Shown here one piece after another: positions 17,815 to 26,732 of a DNA stretch of 64,000 nucleotides. How positions within the stretch are numbered: position 1 is the stretch's first letter; every line of letters starts with the position of its first letter. The position numbers and the translations under genes are program-made. Below the pieces are notes generated by a model that was not told where the DNA came from, ran no database searches, and saw only the letters and a list, made by a program, of their open reading frames with translations. The stretch comes from Tahibacter aquaticus (lineage in GTDB: Bacteria > Pseudomonadota > Gammaproteobacteria > Xanthomonadales > Rhodanobacteraceae): positions 334,451 to 398,450 of the forward strand of contig NZ_SNZH01000001.1 in the NCBI RefSeq assembly GCF_004363655.1, read 5' to 3'.

Positions 17815-20694
17815 CTAGCGCAGGCGTTCGTTGTCGAGGACAAGCTCGCTCGCGGCAATCACGTCGAGATTGGGATAGCTCGCGCGCAGGCCGTCGACGA
17901 ACCGCCTGGCATCGCCCACCACGACGATGCTCGCGCCCGACGGATCCAGCCACCGCGCCGCCGCGGCGCGCACCGCCCTGGCATCGACACGATCGACCGC
18001 GCGCGCAAAGCGCGTGGCCTCGGTCAGCGGCACCGACTGCAAGGCGAGATTGCCCAGCAGGTTCGCCAGCCCGTCCGCCGTTTCGATGGCACGGCCGAAG
18101 TTCCCGACCAGCAATTGCCGGCGCGTCGCGAGTTCGGTGGTCGGCACAAGCGCATCGGCGAGATTGCGCATTTGCGCCGTCATCAGTTCGACGACTTGCG
18201 CGGCGGCATCGTTTGCCGTCAGCGTCGCCGCGACGACGGCGCCGGGGCTGCGTCCGTCGAGCACAGCGCTGCCTGCGTCATAGCTCAGCGCGCGCTTGTA
18301 GCGGATCTCGCTGTTCAGCCGCGAGGAACCGCCGCCGCCCAGTGTCGCGTTCGCGACCAGCAGCGCATGGTAGGCGCGATCGCTGCGCGCCGCCGCCGGG
18401 TGCATGACCACGACCGCCGCTTCGGCAGCATCCGGCATATCGACCACGACGACTCGCGCTGCCGGCAACGCGGCGCGGCCCGGTTCGGCCCGCGGCACGG
18501 CCTCGGCGACACGCCAGTCGCCGAACGCCTGTTCGGCAAGCCGCCGCGCCGCCGCCGGCGCAACATCGCCGACAATCACCAGCGTGGCCGTCGCCGGCCG
18601 CCAGGCACGCGTATACGTCTGCACAATATCGTTCCGCACTATCGCCTTCAGCGCCGCCACGGTTCCGCTCTTCGGACTGCCGTAGGGCGTGTTGCCGAAC
18701 GCCACCCGCGCAGCGACCAGGCGGGCGAGCGCCATTGCATCCTGGCGCTGATCGTCCAGCACTTCGATGGCCTGCTCGCGGGCGCCGTCGATGTCGGCGA
18801 CGGCAAAGCGCGGGTTTCTCGCCACATCACCAAGCACGCCGAACCCCGCGGCGACGACATCGGATCGCACCGTCACGCTGATCGACGCGCCGTCCCAGCC
18901 GGCGCCGGTGCCGATGCTGCCGCCCAGCGACTCGATCTCGTTCGCAATATCGGCGCCGGATCGCGTCGCAGTGCCTTTCGTCATCAGGCTGGCGGTGAGT
19001 GCGGCGAGACCTGCCCGTCCGGGCGGATCTTCCGCACTGCCGGCCGGCGCGACCATCTTCAGGCTTGCCAGCGGCGCGCCATGGCGTTCGACCAGCACTA
19101 CGCGCAGGCCGTTGCGCAGGCGCCATTGCATCGGCGTCAAGGCAAAGCCGGCAGGCTTGCCGGCCGGCGGCAGCGCAATGCGCTGCTCCGCGTCGGCCGG
19201 TTTCACCACGCGCACGCCGGCCGGCGCCAGCAGCGTTTTCTGCACTACCGACGGGGGCACGTCGATGATGTCGGCCGGCGCGCCCGCCGCCGCAGCCTCG
19301 GCCGGCTGGTAGTGAATGATCGCAACGCGCCGGTCGACGAGATAGGTCGCCGCAACTCGCTGCACGTCCTGCGCCGTCACCGCGGCGATCGCAGCGAGCC
19401 GTTGCGCCGGCGCTGCCGGGTCATTCAGCACGACGACCGCCTTGGCGATTTCCGCGGCTTTGCCGTCCAGCGTTTCGCGCGCGCGCACGACGCGCGTCAG
19501 GATCTGATTCTTCGCACGGTGCAATTCCTGCGGCGTGACCGGCGCATCGCGCAGGCGTGCAACTTCCGCCTGCAATGCTGCCTCGCCATCGGCCGTCGCG
19601 ACCTCGCCCGACAGAATCGCGTAGACCGCCAGCGCGCCGCCGAGCTGGCGCTGCTCCAGCAGCGAAGCCGACTTTTGCGCGATGCGTTTGCCCTCGACCA
19701 GCGCTTGCTGCAGGCGCGAGCCGGCACCGGCAGAAAGCACGGCATCGAGCACCATCAGCGCGGGTGTGTCGGCGTGCGCTTCTGGCGGCACGGCGTAGCT
19801 CGCCACAACTGCCGGCGACGGCGTGCCGGTTTCATACACGACATGGCGAGTCGGCGCGGTACGCTCCGGCTCGACCACGTCGACACGCGGAACCGGCCAG
19901 ACGGGCTGCGCAATCGGCGCGAAATAATGGTCCACCAACGCGTCCAGCTGCGCCGGTTCGTAGTTGCCGGCAACCATCAGCACCGCATTGTCCGGCCGGT
20001 AATAGATCGCGTGGAACGCGCGCGCTTCGTCGACCGTCGCCGCATCGAGGTCGGCGATACTGCCCAGCGTAGGCCGCGCGTAGGGCAAGCGGCTGTACGA
20101 CACTTCGGGCAAATACATCTGCACCAGCTTGCCGTAGGCCTCGCCGAATACGCGCATACGGATTTCGTTCTTCACCACCTCGCGTTCCGCGGCGAAATCG
20201 GCCGGCTCGATGACCAGCCCCGACATCCGTTCCGCTTCGGCGAACAGGATGCGTTCAAGATACGCGGCAGGAACCGTCGTGTAGTAGCGCGTGTAGTCGT
20301 CTTCTGTCGAGGCATCGTTGGTGCCACCGACATCCTCCGCCAGCCCGACAAAACTGCCGGCGGGCAGATTGCGGGTCTGCTTGAACATCAGATGTTCGAA
20401 CAGGTGCGCGAAACCGAGCCCGCCTTTCGGGTCGTCCTTGCCACCGACCCGATACCAGACCTGCACCGAAACATTCGGCGTCGTCGTATCGCGGATCGCC
20501 AGCACACGCAGGCCGTTGGCGAGCGTTCGCTGCACATAGGCAGGCGGCGCAGCGCCGGCGTTGGCGAGTACCGGGGCGCCAGTCACCGGCTGCAACACGC
20601 ACAGGCCGACGAACACGGCGGCCAGCCAGCAGCGGAATCCACCCGCTGCCGGCCGCGCATCAGGCTTGCATTTCGGTATCACGATGGCTGCCAC
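17815..20694 (-). CDS. Secreted or periplasmic fused M16 zinc metallopeptidase
   Basis: 959 residues. The frame starts at GTG 20694; no in-frame ATG precedes the signal peptide (hydrophobic residues about 21-40, ending VTGA). The first M16 half carries the inverted zinc motif HLFEH (97-101) with the downstream Glu in AAEREVVKNE. The second half (from about 525) keeps the M16 fold phrases (MQWRLRNGLRVVLVE) but has lost the zinc motif. This is the usual arrangement of an active plus a structural domain in fused bacterial M16 enzymes such as pitrilysin relatives. It is expected to degrade small proteins or peptides outside the cytoplasm. It is the last ordinary chromosomal gene before the probable island. 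Confidence 0.9.
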   Translation of the reverse strand: MAAIVIPKCKPDARPAAGGFRCWLAAVFVGLCVLQPVTGAPVLANAGAAPPAYVQRTLANGLRVLAIRDTTTPNVSVQVWYRVGGKDDPKGGLGFAHLFEHLMFKQTRNLPAGSFVGLAEDVGGTNDASTEDDYTRYYTTVPAAYLERILFAEAERMSGLVIEPADFAAEREVVKNEIRMRVFGEAYGKLVQMYLPEVSYSRLPYARPTLGSIADLDAATVDEARAFHAIYYRPDNAVLMVAGNYEPAQLDALVDHYFAPIAQPVWPVPRVDVVEPERTAPTRHVVYETGTPSPAVVASYAVPPEAHADTPALMVLDAVLSAGAGSRLQQALVEGKRIAQKSASLLEQRQLGGALAVYAILSGEVATADGEAALQAEVARLRDAPVTPQELHRAKNQILTRVVRARETLDGKAAEIAKAVVVLNDPAAPAQRLAAIAAVTAQDVQRVAATYLVDRRVAIIHYQPAEAAAAGAPADIIDVPPSVVQKTLLAPAGVRVVKPADAEQRIALPPAGKPAGFALTPMQWRLRNGLRVVLVERHGAPLASLKMVAPAGSAEDPPGRAGLAALTASLMTKGTATRSGADIANEIESLGGSIGTGAGWDGASISVTVRSDVVAAGFGVLGDVARNPRFAVADIDGAREQAIEVLDDQRQDAMALARLVAARVAFGNTPYGSPKSGTVAALKAIVRNDIVQTYTRAWRPATATLVIVGDVAPAAARRLAEQAFGDWRVAEAVPRAEPGRAALPAARVVVVDMPDAAEAAVVVMHPAAARSDRAYHALLVANATLGGGGSSRLNSEIRYKRALSYDAGSAVLDGRSPGAVVAATLTANDAAAQVVELMTAQMRNLADALVPTTELATRRQLLVGNFGRAIETADGLANLLGNLALQSVPLTEATRFARAVDRVDARAVRAAAARWLDPSGASIVVVGDARRFVDGLRASYPNLDVIAASELVLDNERLR

Positions 20695-20824
20695 TCCCCG
20701 GATATACGGACTCGATCGCTGCGTTGCCGGCTAAGCGACCCATGGTCGCCTGGCGAGCCTGCCAACGGTATGCGACAGCGCCGGCCGGTGGATCAGCCAT
20801 TCGTACCGGGGCTGTCTCACACTT

Positions 20825-20965
20825 GAGCACCCTTGCGTCGGGCGCCTTGACCCAGAGCACGTCCTTCAGCCACATGCCGTCCCGGATATTTGTGCGCATC
20901 GCGTTTTCCGCGTAGCCGGACACCTCACTGAACTTGGGGATAGTGACGAACCTGATGCAGGTCAT
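20825..20965 (-). pseudogene. Excisionase (Xis)-like remnant, C-terminus lost
   Basis: From ATG 20965 the first 47 residues (ITIPKF-like opening RFVTIPKF, then SGYAENAMR, IRDGMWL, VWVKAPDARVL) match the helix-turn-helix part of phage/ICE excisionases. In those proteins KAPDGR-L is normally followed by a short IDxEGYExW ending. Here the frame instead continues into an unrelated stretch to 20660. Excisionases bend DNA and steer integrases toward excision. The truncated ending and the missing integrase suggest a dead remnant. Confidence 0.6.
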
Positions 20966-21200
20966 GTATTCGCTACCGCTGGACGATCCCGCCCGACTGC
21001 GATGCTGCACCCCGGCTCAGCGATGTCCGCACTCTTCTGCTCGTTTTGCATAAATCTCCGTCGATTTGGGCGTACGCGGCAGCAAATAAGAACGAGCGGC
21101 CAACCCAAATAAGCATTAATACAAAGATACCTTTCAACATAAGAAATATTTTGATACCAAAAACTTATGCTCTTATCACCATAAATCAACAGGTTACCAC

Positions 21201-21281
21201 CCTTCACGTGGAAGGCCCGAAGAAGGGCGTAGACTCAGGATGTTCCTCGCGAACATCTACGGGAACCTTCTACGTGGAAGA
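21201..21281. promoter_or_regulatory. Cluster of palindromes in front of the KaiC cassette
   Basis: CCTTC-ACGTG-GAAGG (21201-21215) recurs as CCTTC-TACGTG-GAAG (21266-21280). Between them lies GATGTTC-CTCGC-GAACATC (21239-21257), a perfect 7-bp dyad. The AT-rich block at 21040-21200 just upstream is the likely promoter region. The cluster overlaps candidate GTG starts, so a role in RNA structure or regulator binding is possible. Neither is proven. Confidence 0.4.
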
Positions 21282-21699
21282 CACGTTCAGCCCGCGGATT
21301 GCCGCCACTCTGAACCATAGACTCGGCCAGGATGCGACGTCGCCCCACATCGCCGATGTCGTGGTCGCCGTCTATCGGGAAATCGAGGGGGCTCTGACGC
21401 CCATTGTTGGACCAGGCGGCGTGGTCGCGCTCTATCAGCGCAGTCTGCATCTTGCCAAGGCGACCCATCACTGGATCGACATCTCCTCACCAGCGCAAAC
21501 CCCTCGCGTTGATTTTTCCACACTGCGAACTCTGCTGGCACAACAGACCGACGAGACGGCACTGGCCGGCGGCGTGGAAATACTGGAGAGATTCTCCCGG
21601 TTGCTCGTCAGTTTGATCGGCCTTTCGCTTTCGGAACAATTGCTCGGGGCGGTGTGGATTCAACCGCCCGCGGGTTCACCTGTCCAGGATGCCCCATGA
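21274..21699 (+). CDS. Small helical protein of unknown function, first gene of the KaiC cassette
   Basis: 141 residues if started at GTG 21274. No ATG occurs in this frame, a GTG at 21208 is an alternative, and the more upstream frame looks untranslated. The sequence is almost wholly predicted helix with heptad-like Leu/Ile/Val spacing (phrases RIAATLNHRLG, IVGPGGVVALYQRS, LLVSLIGLSLSEQLL). No membrane segment or catalytic motif is seen. Its stop overlaps the ATG of the KaiC-like gene (ATGA, 21696-21699), so the two are probably translationally coupled and act together. I do not recognise a named family; a regulatory partner of the ATPase or kinase is an inference from context. Start uncertain. 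Confidence 0.6.
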   Translation: MEDTFSPRIAATLNHRLGQDATSPHIADVVVAVYREIEGALTPIVGPGGVVALYQRSLHLAKATHHWIDISSPAQTPRVDFSTLRTLLAQQTDETALAGGVEILERFSRLLVSLIGLSLSEQLLGAVWIQPPAGSPVQDAP

Positions 21700-23201
21700 A
21701 CCACACAGCTACCATCCAGCGCCTCGGCACAGGCGTCCCCGGTTTGGACGAGGTTCTCGGCGGCGGACTGCCGGAGTTTTCGTTCAACCTCATTGCTGGT
21801 GCCCCCGGCTGTGGCAAGACAACACTGGCACACCAGATGATGTTTGCGATGGCGACCCCCGAGCGTCCGGCGATCTACTTCACGGTGCTGGGCGAACCGC
21901 CGTTGAAGATGCTCCGGTACCAGCAGCAGTTTTCCTATTTCGACAGCACGGCGATCAATCGTTCGATCCGTTTCGTCAACCTTTCGGACGACACGCTCAA
22001 GGGTGATCTGGGCGCGGTGCTGCAGCGCATCGTCGCGGAAGTTCGTGCCCACGATTCGGCGCTGGTTTTCGTCGATTCATTTCGATCGGTTGTGCTGGCC
22101 AGCACGACCGAGGGCAAGCCGAACCACGCCCTTCAACAGTTCGTACAGCAGCTGGGTGTGCTCATGACCAGCTGGCAAGCCACGACGTTTCTGATTGGCG
22201 AATATTTTGCGGAATCCGACGCCAATCCGGTGTTCACGGTGTGCGACGGCCTGATCTGGTTGCGCCAAAGCGTGGAGCGCAACTCGATGGTCCGCAAAAT
22301 GGAAATCGTGAAGATGCGGGGACAGTCTTCGTTGCCGGGCTTGCATACGTTCCGCATCACTTCGGCCGGCATCCAGGTCTTCGCACCCGCGCGTGCGGCC
22401 GCCATCGACGATCGCCCTGACTCAGGCGCGCTGGACTTTCGTCTGGGGATGGGGGTGCCCGGCCTGGACGACATGTTGGGCGGTGGCCTGCCGCGGGGCT
22501 ACTCCCTGCTGGTGGCCGGCCCCTCGGGTTCGGGCAAGAGCGTGCTGGCCGCAGCGTTCCTCGCAGAAGGCGCACGCCGCGGCGAGTCGGGCGTCATCGC
22601 GGCTTTCGAACGCCGGCCCAATCCCTTCTACAACCGGGCGCTGGCCGAACTGATTCGTAGCGATCGTGTGGCCCTGGTCGATCCCCAGGCTCCCGATCTG
22701 TCCATCGATGAAATCGTGCGTTTGTTGCTCGATGAGATCCATCGTCTGAAGGCCACACGTGTAGTCATCGATTCCCTGTCGGGCTTTGAGCTGGCGATCG
22801 CGCCAACCTTCCGCGCCGACTTTCGCGAATCACTGGCTCGCCTGGTCATGGCATTGGCTCATGCGGGCGTTTCGGTGCTGATGACATCGGAACTGGAAGA
22901 CCGATACACCGACCTTCGCTTCAGCCCCTACGGCACGGCGTTTCTGACCGACGCGATTATTGTTCAGCGATACATCGAAGTGCACAGCGAAATCAGACGC
23001 GTCATGGCGGTGGTCAAGGTGCGCGGAAGCACCCATTCGCACGAATTGCGCGAGTTCACCATTTCAACGGAAGGCATTTGCATCGGCGACAAACTGCCTG
23101 ACTACGTGGGCCTCCTGGGCGGTCGGCCAACGACGCACCATCCCGTTCAGGAGTGGGTTTCGAACCCACCCGCCGGTATGGGCACGGTCCCGGCGTCGTG
23201 A
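21696..23201 (+). CDS. KaiC-like double-RecA ATPase
   Basis: 501 residues with two tandem RecA/KaiC domains. The first begins RLGTGVPGLDEVLGGGLP and has Walker A GAPGCGKTT (35-43). The second begins LGMGVPGLDDMLGGGLP and has Walker A GPSGSGKS (about 275-282), with FERRP in the position of the KaiC catalytic-Glu segment. The C-terminal end (LTDAIIVQRYIEV, VKVRG, ELREFTIS) aligns with cyanobacterial KaiC, but the residues in the place of the autophosphorylated Ser-Thr pair appear to be Ala-Phe. No kaiA or kaiB is nearby. It overlaps the preceding gene by ATGA and the next by GTGA. A nucleotide-driven signalling hub or timer is plausible; a circadian role is not supported. Confidence 0.88.
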   Translation: MNHTATIQRLGTGVPGLDEVLGGGLPEFSFNLIAGAPGCGKTTLAHQMMFAMATPERPAIYFTVLGEPPLKMLRYQQQFSYFDSTAINRSIRFVNLSDDTLKGDLGAVLQRIVAEVRAHDSALVFVDSFRSVVLASTTEGKPNHALQQFVQQLGVLMTSWQATTFLIGEYFAESDANPVFTVCDGLIWLRQSVERNSMVRKMEIVKMRGQSSLPGLHTFRITSAGIQVFAPARAAAIDDRPDSGALDFRLGMGVPGLDDMLGGGLPRGYSLLVAGPSGSGKSVLAAAFLAEGARRGESGVIAAFERRPNPFYNRALAELIRSDRVALVDPQAPDLSIDEIVRLLLDEIHRLKATRVVIDSLSGFELAIAPTFRADFRESLARLVMALAHAGVSVLMTSELEDRYTDLRFSPYGTAFLTDAIIVQRYIEVHSEIRRVMAVVKVRGSTHSHELREFTISTEGICIGDKLPDYVGLLGGRPTTHHPVQEWVSNPPAGMGTVPAS

Positions 23202-24826
23202 ACGATCTGCCGGATCAGGCCGCGCTCGACGCAATGGAAGCGGCTTTGGAGCTGGCTGCCGTTCGACGCCAAACCCAGGTTGCCCGGGAGATGCTGACTC
23301 GACTGCGGCAGACCATCGTGGAGGCGATGAACGCAGCAGACAGCGATGCCGCGTCGCCCCTGCGGGCGGTCAACGAGCGGCTGGTTTGCTCGGCACTCAA
23401 GGCCCAGCTCGACGCCGACGATTGCAACAGGACCCTTGGCGAGGTTTCCCGCGCAGCCGAACATGATCCGTTGACGGAGCTACCCAACCGGGTGCTCTTC
23501 CATGATCGCCTCGAACAAGCCATCGCGCAGGCGCATCGCCACGGCACGCGATTGGCCGTGTTGTTTGTGGACCTCAACCACTTCAAGCAGATCAACGATA
23601 CGCTGGGCCACGCGATCGGCGACCAGGTCCTTCAACGGGCGGCCCACTCTTTGGCCGGCTGCATCCGCGAGAGCGACACCGTCAGTCGCCACGGAGGCGA
23701 TGAGTTCCTGGTCTTGCTCACCGAGGTGAAGCTGGCCGTTGATGCGGTCGCCATTGCCGACAAAATGACAACCACGCTCGGCGCGCCCAGCCGCTTCGGA
23801 AACAACGTACTTCGCCTGACAGCAAGCATTGGCATCAGTTTGTATCCCGACGACGGAGACGAGGCCGACGTACTTATTGATCGTGCCGACGCCGCCATGT
23901 ACCTGGCCAAGCGCCATGGCGTCGGGCGCTTTGTTTCACACGGCGCCTTGTTGGCCGGAAAGCAGCCTCCGCCAGCGCTGCCTTTGGCCGCACTTCGGCA
24001 GCCGCCGAACGCGCCGGAGGGGACAACCAGCGAAACCGAATACCATCTCAACCAATTGCGCGATGCCAACGAACAGCTCGTCAAGGCCGCCATCAGCGCA
24101 CAAGTCTTGCAAGGCAATGCCGAGCAGTCGCAACGTGATCAGATCCAATTTCTCGCCCTGCTGGCCCACGAACTGCGTTCGCCACTCGGGCCCATTCGCA
24201 TGGCTGCCAACTTGATGGGACGGCTCCCGGTGGCCGAGCACCCGAAGATGCATTCCATCATTGAGCGAGAGATCGGGCACATGACGCGGCTGGTCGATGA
24301 CCTGCTTGACGCTGGGCGCATCAACAGCGGCAAGATGAACTTGGAACGTCAGATCGTCAGTTTGGCCCATGTTGTCGATGGCGCAGCGAATGCGTGTCGA
24401 CCGGCGATGGATTTGCGGTTGCAGCACTTGGATGTTCGTCTTCCGTCATCGTCGACCAACATGCAGGGTGATCCCGTTCGCCTGGCTCAGATCGTTCGCA
24501 ATCTGCTCGACAACGCATCCAAATACACGGGCAACGGTGGACACATCATCCTTTCGCTCGAAGAGCCGGAAGGCCATCTCGTTCTGACCGTGGCGGATGA
24601 CGGTATCGGAATTGCTGCCGAAGCATTGCTCACCATCTTCGATCCCTACGTTCAAGAGAAGACGGCGGTCAATTTCAACCGCGCCGGCCTGGGCATCGGA
24701 CTCGCGGTCGTGCGGGAGCTGGTGGAAGCCCACGGCGGAACTGTCGTCGCTACCAGTGCCGGCGGCGGGAAAGGTAGCGAATTTGTCGTCAAATTTCCCG
24801 GATATAGCGGAGAAATACGCGAGTAG
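23198..24826 (+). CDS. GGDEF diguanylate cyclase fused to a histidine kinase
   Basis: 542 residues from GTG 23198, which overlaps the stop of the KaiC-like gene (GTGA). Residues 1-85 are a helical N-terminus without a known sensor. A GGDEF domain follows (about 90-255) with an intact RHGGDEF active site (166-170) and an RxxD inhibitory site (RESD) exactly five residues before it. After a helical linker comes a HisKA domain with the phosphorylatable His in LLAHELRSPL (H324). The HATPase domain has N-box NLLDNASKYT, DDGIGI and GLGIGLAVVR. All catalytic motifs look intact, predicting both c-di-GMP synthesis and autophosphorylation in one soluble protein. No receiver domain or cognate regulator lies nearby. 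Confidence 0.9.
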   Translation: MNDLPDQAALDAMEAALELAAVRRQTQVAREMLTRLRQTIVEAMNAADSDAASPLRAVNERLVCSALKAQLDADDCNRTLGEVSRAAEHDPLTELPNRVLFHDRLEQAIAQAHRHGTRLAVLFVDLNHFKQINDTLGHAIGDQVLQRAAHSLAGCIRESDTVSRHGGDEFLVLLTEVKLAVDAVAIADKMTTTLGAPSRFGNNVLRLTASIGISLYPDDGDEADVLIDRADAAMYLAKRHGVGRFVSHGALLAGKQPPPALPLAALRQPPNAPEGTTSETEYHLNQLRDANEQLVKAAISAQVLQGNAEQSQRDQIQFLALLAHELRSPLGPIRMAANLMGRLPVAEHPKMHSIIEREIGHMTRLVDDLLDAGRINSGKMNLERQIVSLAHVVDGAANACRPAMDLRLQHLDVRLPSSSTNMQGDPVRLAQIVRNLLDNASKYTGNGGHIILSLEEPEGHLVLTVADDGIGIAAEALLTIFDPYVQEKTAVNFNRAGLGIGLAVVRELVEAHGGTVVATSAGGGKGSEFVVKFPGYSGEIRE

Positions 24827-25026
24827 CAATCGATCAACGAATCGCTCGGCAACGCGGACCCGGCTGCACGCCGACATCGCTGCTCGCCGACAACCGCTGG
24901 CATCGGCGCCAGAACGAAGCCGCCCGACTTCAGGCCAACGCAATTTCTTCACACGTGCTGCACCTTCTACGGAGGACGCTGCTGTTCTGAGAAAAAATTA
25001 CAGATATGCTCATCAAAAGGTGATAA

Positions 25027-26325
25027 ATGATGGTGCCGTTTGCGCCTATACGCCCGGCCTTGCCAAGATTTCCCCAGTGCCATAGGCGGATGTCCGGAGC
25101 AGATTCCCTGTTTCTTCAATCGCTGCTCGAAGCACAAGGCATTATTGTCGGTGCAGGTACGGAACCTGGCAGCGTGATTGAAGCGATTTTGGAACAGGCG
25201 CAGGCCCTTACCGGCTCGGCTGGCGCTGTACTTGAGATGCTGGATGGCGATCAGCTGATCTACGGAGCTGCCAGTGGGAGCATGCAGCGGTTTCTCGGGC
25301 AGAAGTGCAGCGCGGAGAAAAGTCTGTCAGGCCTTTGCTCCCGGCTGAAATGCGTGCTCGTCTGCGACGACAGCGAAAACGACGCAAGAATCGATCACAA
25401 GGCCAGTATTCGCGACGGGACCCGTTCGCTGATCGTTGCTCCCCTGCCGTTTGACAACCGGACTATTGCAATCCTTAAAGTCGTTTCGCCCTACGCGTTT
25501 TCTTACGGGCCGGGTGACGTCATGGCTCTGGAACACCTCAGTGTCCTCATGGGGTTCGCGCTGGGCCAGGCCCGGGAACGCATGTTCGACAAGACTCTCG
25601 ATCGTGAAGAGTCTGAACTCCTACAGCAGACGCGCGAACGTGTTGAAGCCGTGATCGCCAGTGAATCTTTTGACATGGTCTATCAACCGATCTTCGATAT
25701 TGGCGAGCGACGCGAAGTAGGTCTGGAGGCGTTGGCACGCTTCCCTAACGCCAGCGAACCGACAGAATGGTGGTTGAGGGCAGCTGCGAATGTAGGACTC
25801 GGCGTCGAGTTTGAACTTGCCCTCGCAAAACGAGCGTTGGTCGAATTGGCTGTCGTGCCAGAAGAGTTATATGTCGCCGTCAACGTCTCCCCGGCAACCA
25901 TGATTTCCGACGGTCTGGCTCAACTGTGCGTGTCGCACAAAGCTGAGCGCATCATCCTGGAGCTCACGGAACATAGTTCCGTAGACGACTATGCAGAGCT
26001 ACTGGAGAGGACCCACTGGCTACGCCGGCACGGTGTGAAGATTGCCGTTGACGATGCCGGCGCAGGCTTCAGCACACTTCGCCATGTACTGCATGTGCAA
26101 CCGGACCTGATCAAACTTGACCGATCGATTACAGCATCCATTGACCAGAAGCCCGTGCATCAAACCTTGGTATCGGCGATGCTGACTTTCGCGAACGGTA
26201 CCGCAGCGGCCCTGGTTGCGGAAGGAATTGAAACTGACGCCGAGTTTGAAGTACTCGTCGAACTAGGAGTTCAGTTCGGGCAAGGCTTCTTCCTGGGCCG
26301 GCCGGCACCGCGCCCTGCTCGTTAG
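25027..26325 (+). CDS. GAF-EAL cyclic-di-GMP phosphodiesterase
   Basis: 432 residues. ATG 25027 is preceded by AAGGTG at good spacing; ATG 25090 is an alternative. Residues about 30-185 form a GAF-like sensor (QALTGSAGAVLEML, later SLIVAPL, ILKVVSP). The EAL domain covers about 205-428 with the key residues in place: E in GLEALARF (234), N in VNVSP, E in LELTEH, the DD of VDDAGAGFSTL, K in DLIKLDRS and E in AEGIETDAE. It should hydrolyse c-di-GMP in the cytoplasm under control of the GAF ligand. It follows the GGDEF-kinase gene by a 200-bp gap, so it may have its own promoter but belongs functionally to the cassette. Confidence 0.9.
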   Translation: MMVPFAPIRPALPRFPQCHRRMSGADSLFLQSLLEAQGIIVGAGTEPGSVIEAILEQAQALTGSAGAVLEMLDGDQLIYGAASGSMQRFLGQKCSAEKSLSGLCSRLKCVLVCDDSENDARIDHKASIRDGTRSLIVAPLPFDNRTIAILKVVSPYAFSYGPGDVMALEHLSVLMGFALGQARERMFDKTLDREESELLQQTRERVEAVIASESFDMVYQPIFDIGERREVGLEALARFPNASEPTEWWLRAAANVGLGVEFELALAKRALVELAVVPEELYVAVNVSPATMISDGLAQLCVSHKAERIILELTEHSSVDDYAELLERTHWLRRHGVKIAVDDAGAGFSTLRHVLHVQPDLIKLDRSITASIDQKPVHQTLVSAMLTFANGTAAALVAEGIETDAEFEVLVELGVQFGQGFFLGRPAPRPAR

Positions 26326-26525
26326 GGGCGAGAGTCCGCACGCAGCCTGCGCATCGACAGAGACCGCGGCGAGCCTATCTGCTGTGTCGGTTGATTTTTC
26401 CACCCACAGCCTATCCGAAACGGTTTGCCGGCGAACTGCGGGCTAGCCTCCCGCACCGCTGCGTACCTGCCACCGCGATAGGTTGCAGCGAACTCGCCTC
26501 GAATGGCCCACTCCGGAGCACCGTC

Positions 26526-26732
26526 ATGCAGCAACCATCCTTACCCGCCGCGATAGTCAATCAGCACTGGACGCAAACGTTACGCGACAGAAATCGCGTC
26601 GTTATCCGTCCGATTGCTGCGTCCGATGCCAAGGAAGAGCGGACTTTCATCGAAGGGCTCTCTGCAACGAGCCGAAGGCTCCGGTTTCTCGGGCGGCCAT
26701 CGCGGTGTACCGCACAGAGAACGCAATCATGA
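26526..26732 (+). pseudogene. Truncated GNAT acetyltransferase fragment overlapping xfp
   Basis: 68 codons from ATG 26526. The stretch [20 protein letters not shown], with [16 protein letters not shown] after it, is the N-terminal signature of GNAT domains of the type seen next to or fused with stress and acyl-CoA synthetase genes. The acetyl-CoA-binding part is absent. After RFLGR the frame drifts into unrelated residues and ends at a TGA overlapping the phosphoketolase ATG (ATGA, 26729-26732). It is probably a deletion remnant that may still be translated as a leader and couple ribosomes to xfp. Confidence 0.6.

Noticed and set aside
20700-20720. Possible att repeat: GGACTCGA near the left island edge matches part of the tRNA-Lys 3' half
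   Set aside because: Only 8 bases match and the flanking bases differ, so chance is sufficient; no better copy was found by eye.
21046-21273. Longer N-terminus for the first KaiC-cassette gene
   Set aside because: It needs a TTG start and translates an AT-rich leader into a sequence unlike the rest of the protein, with no ribosome site.
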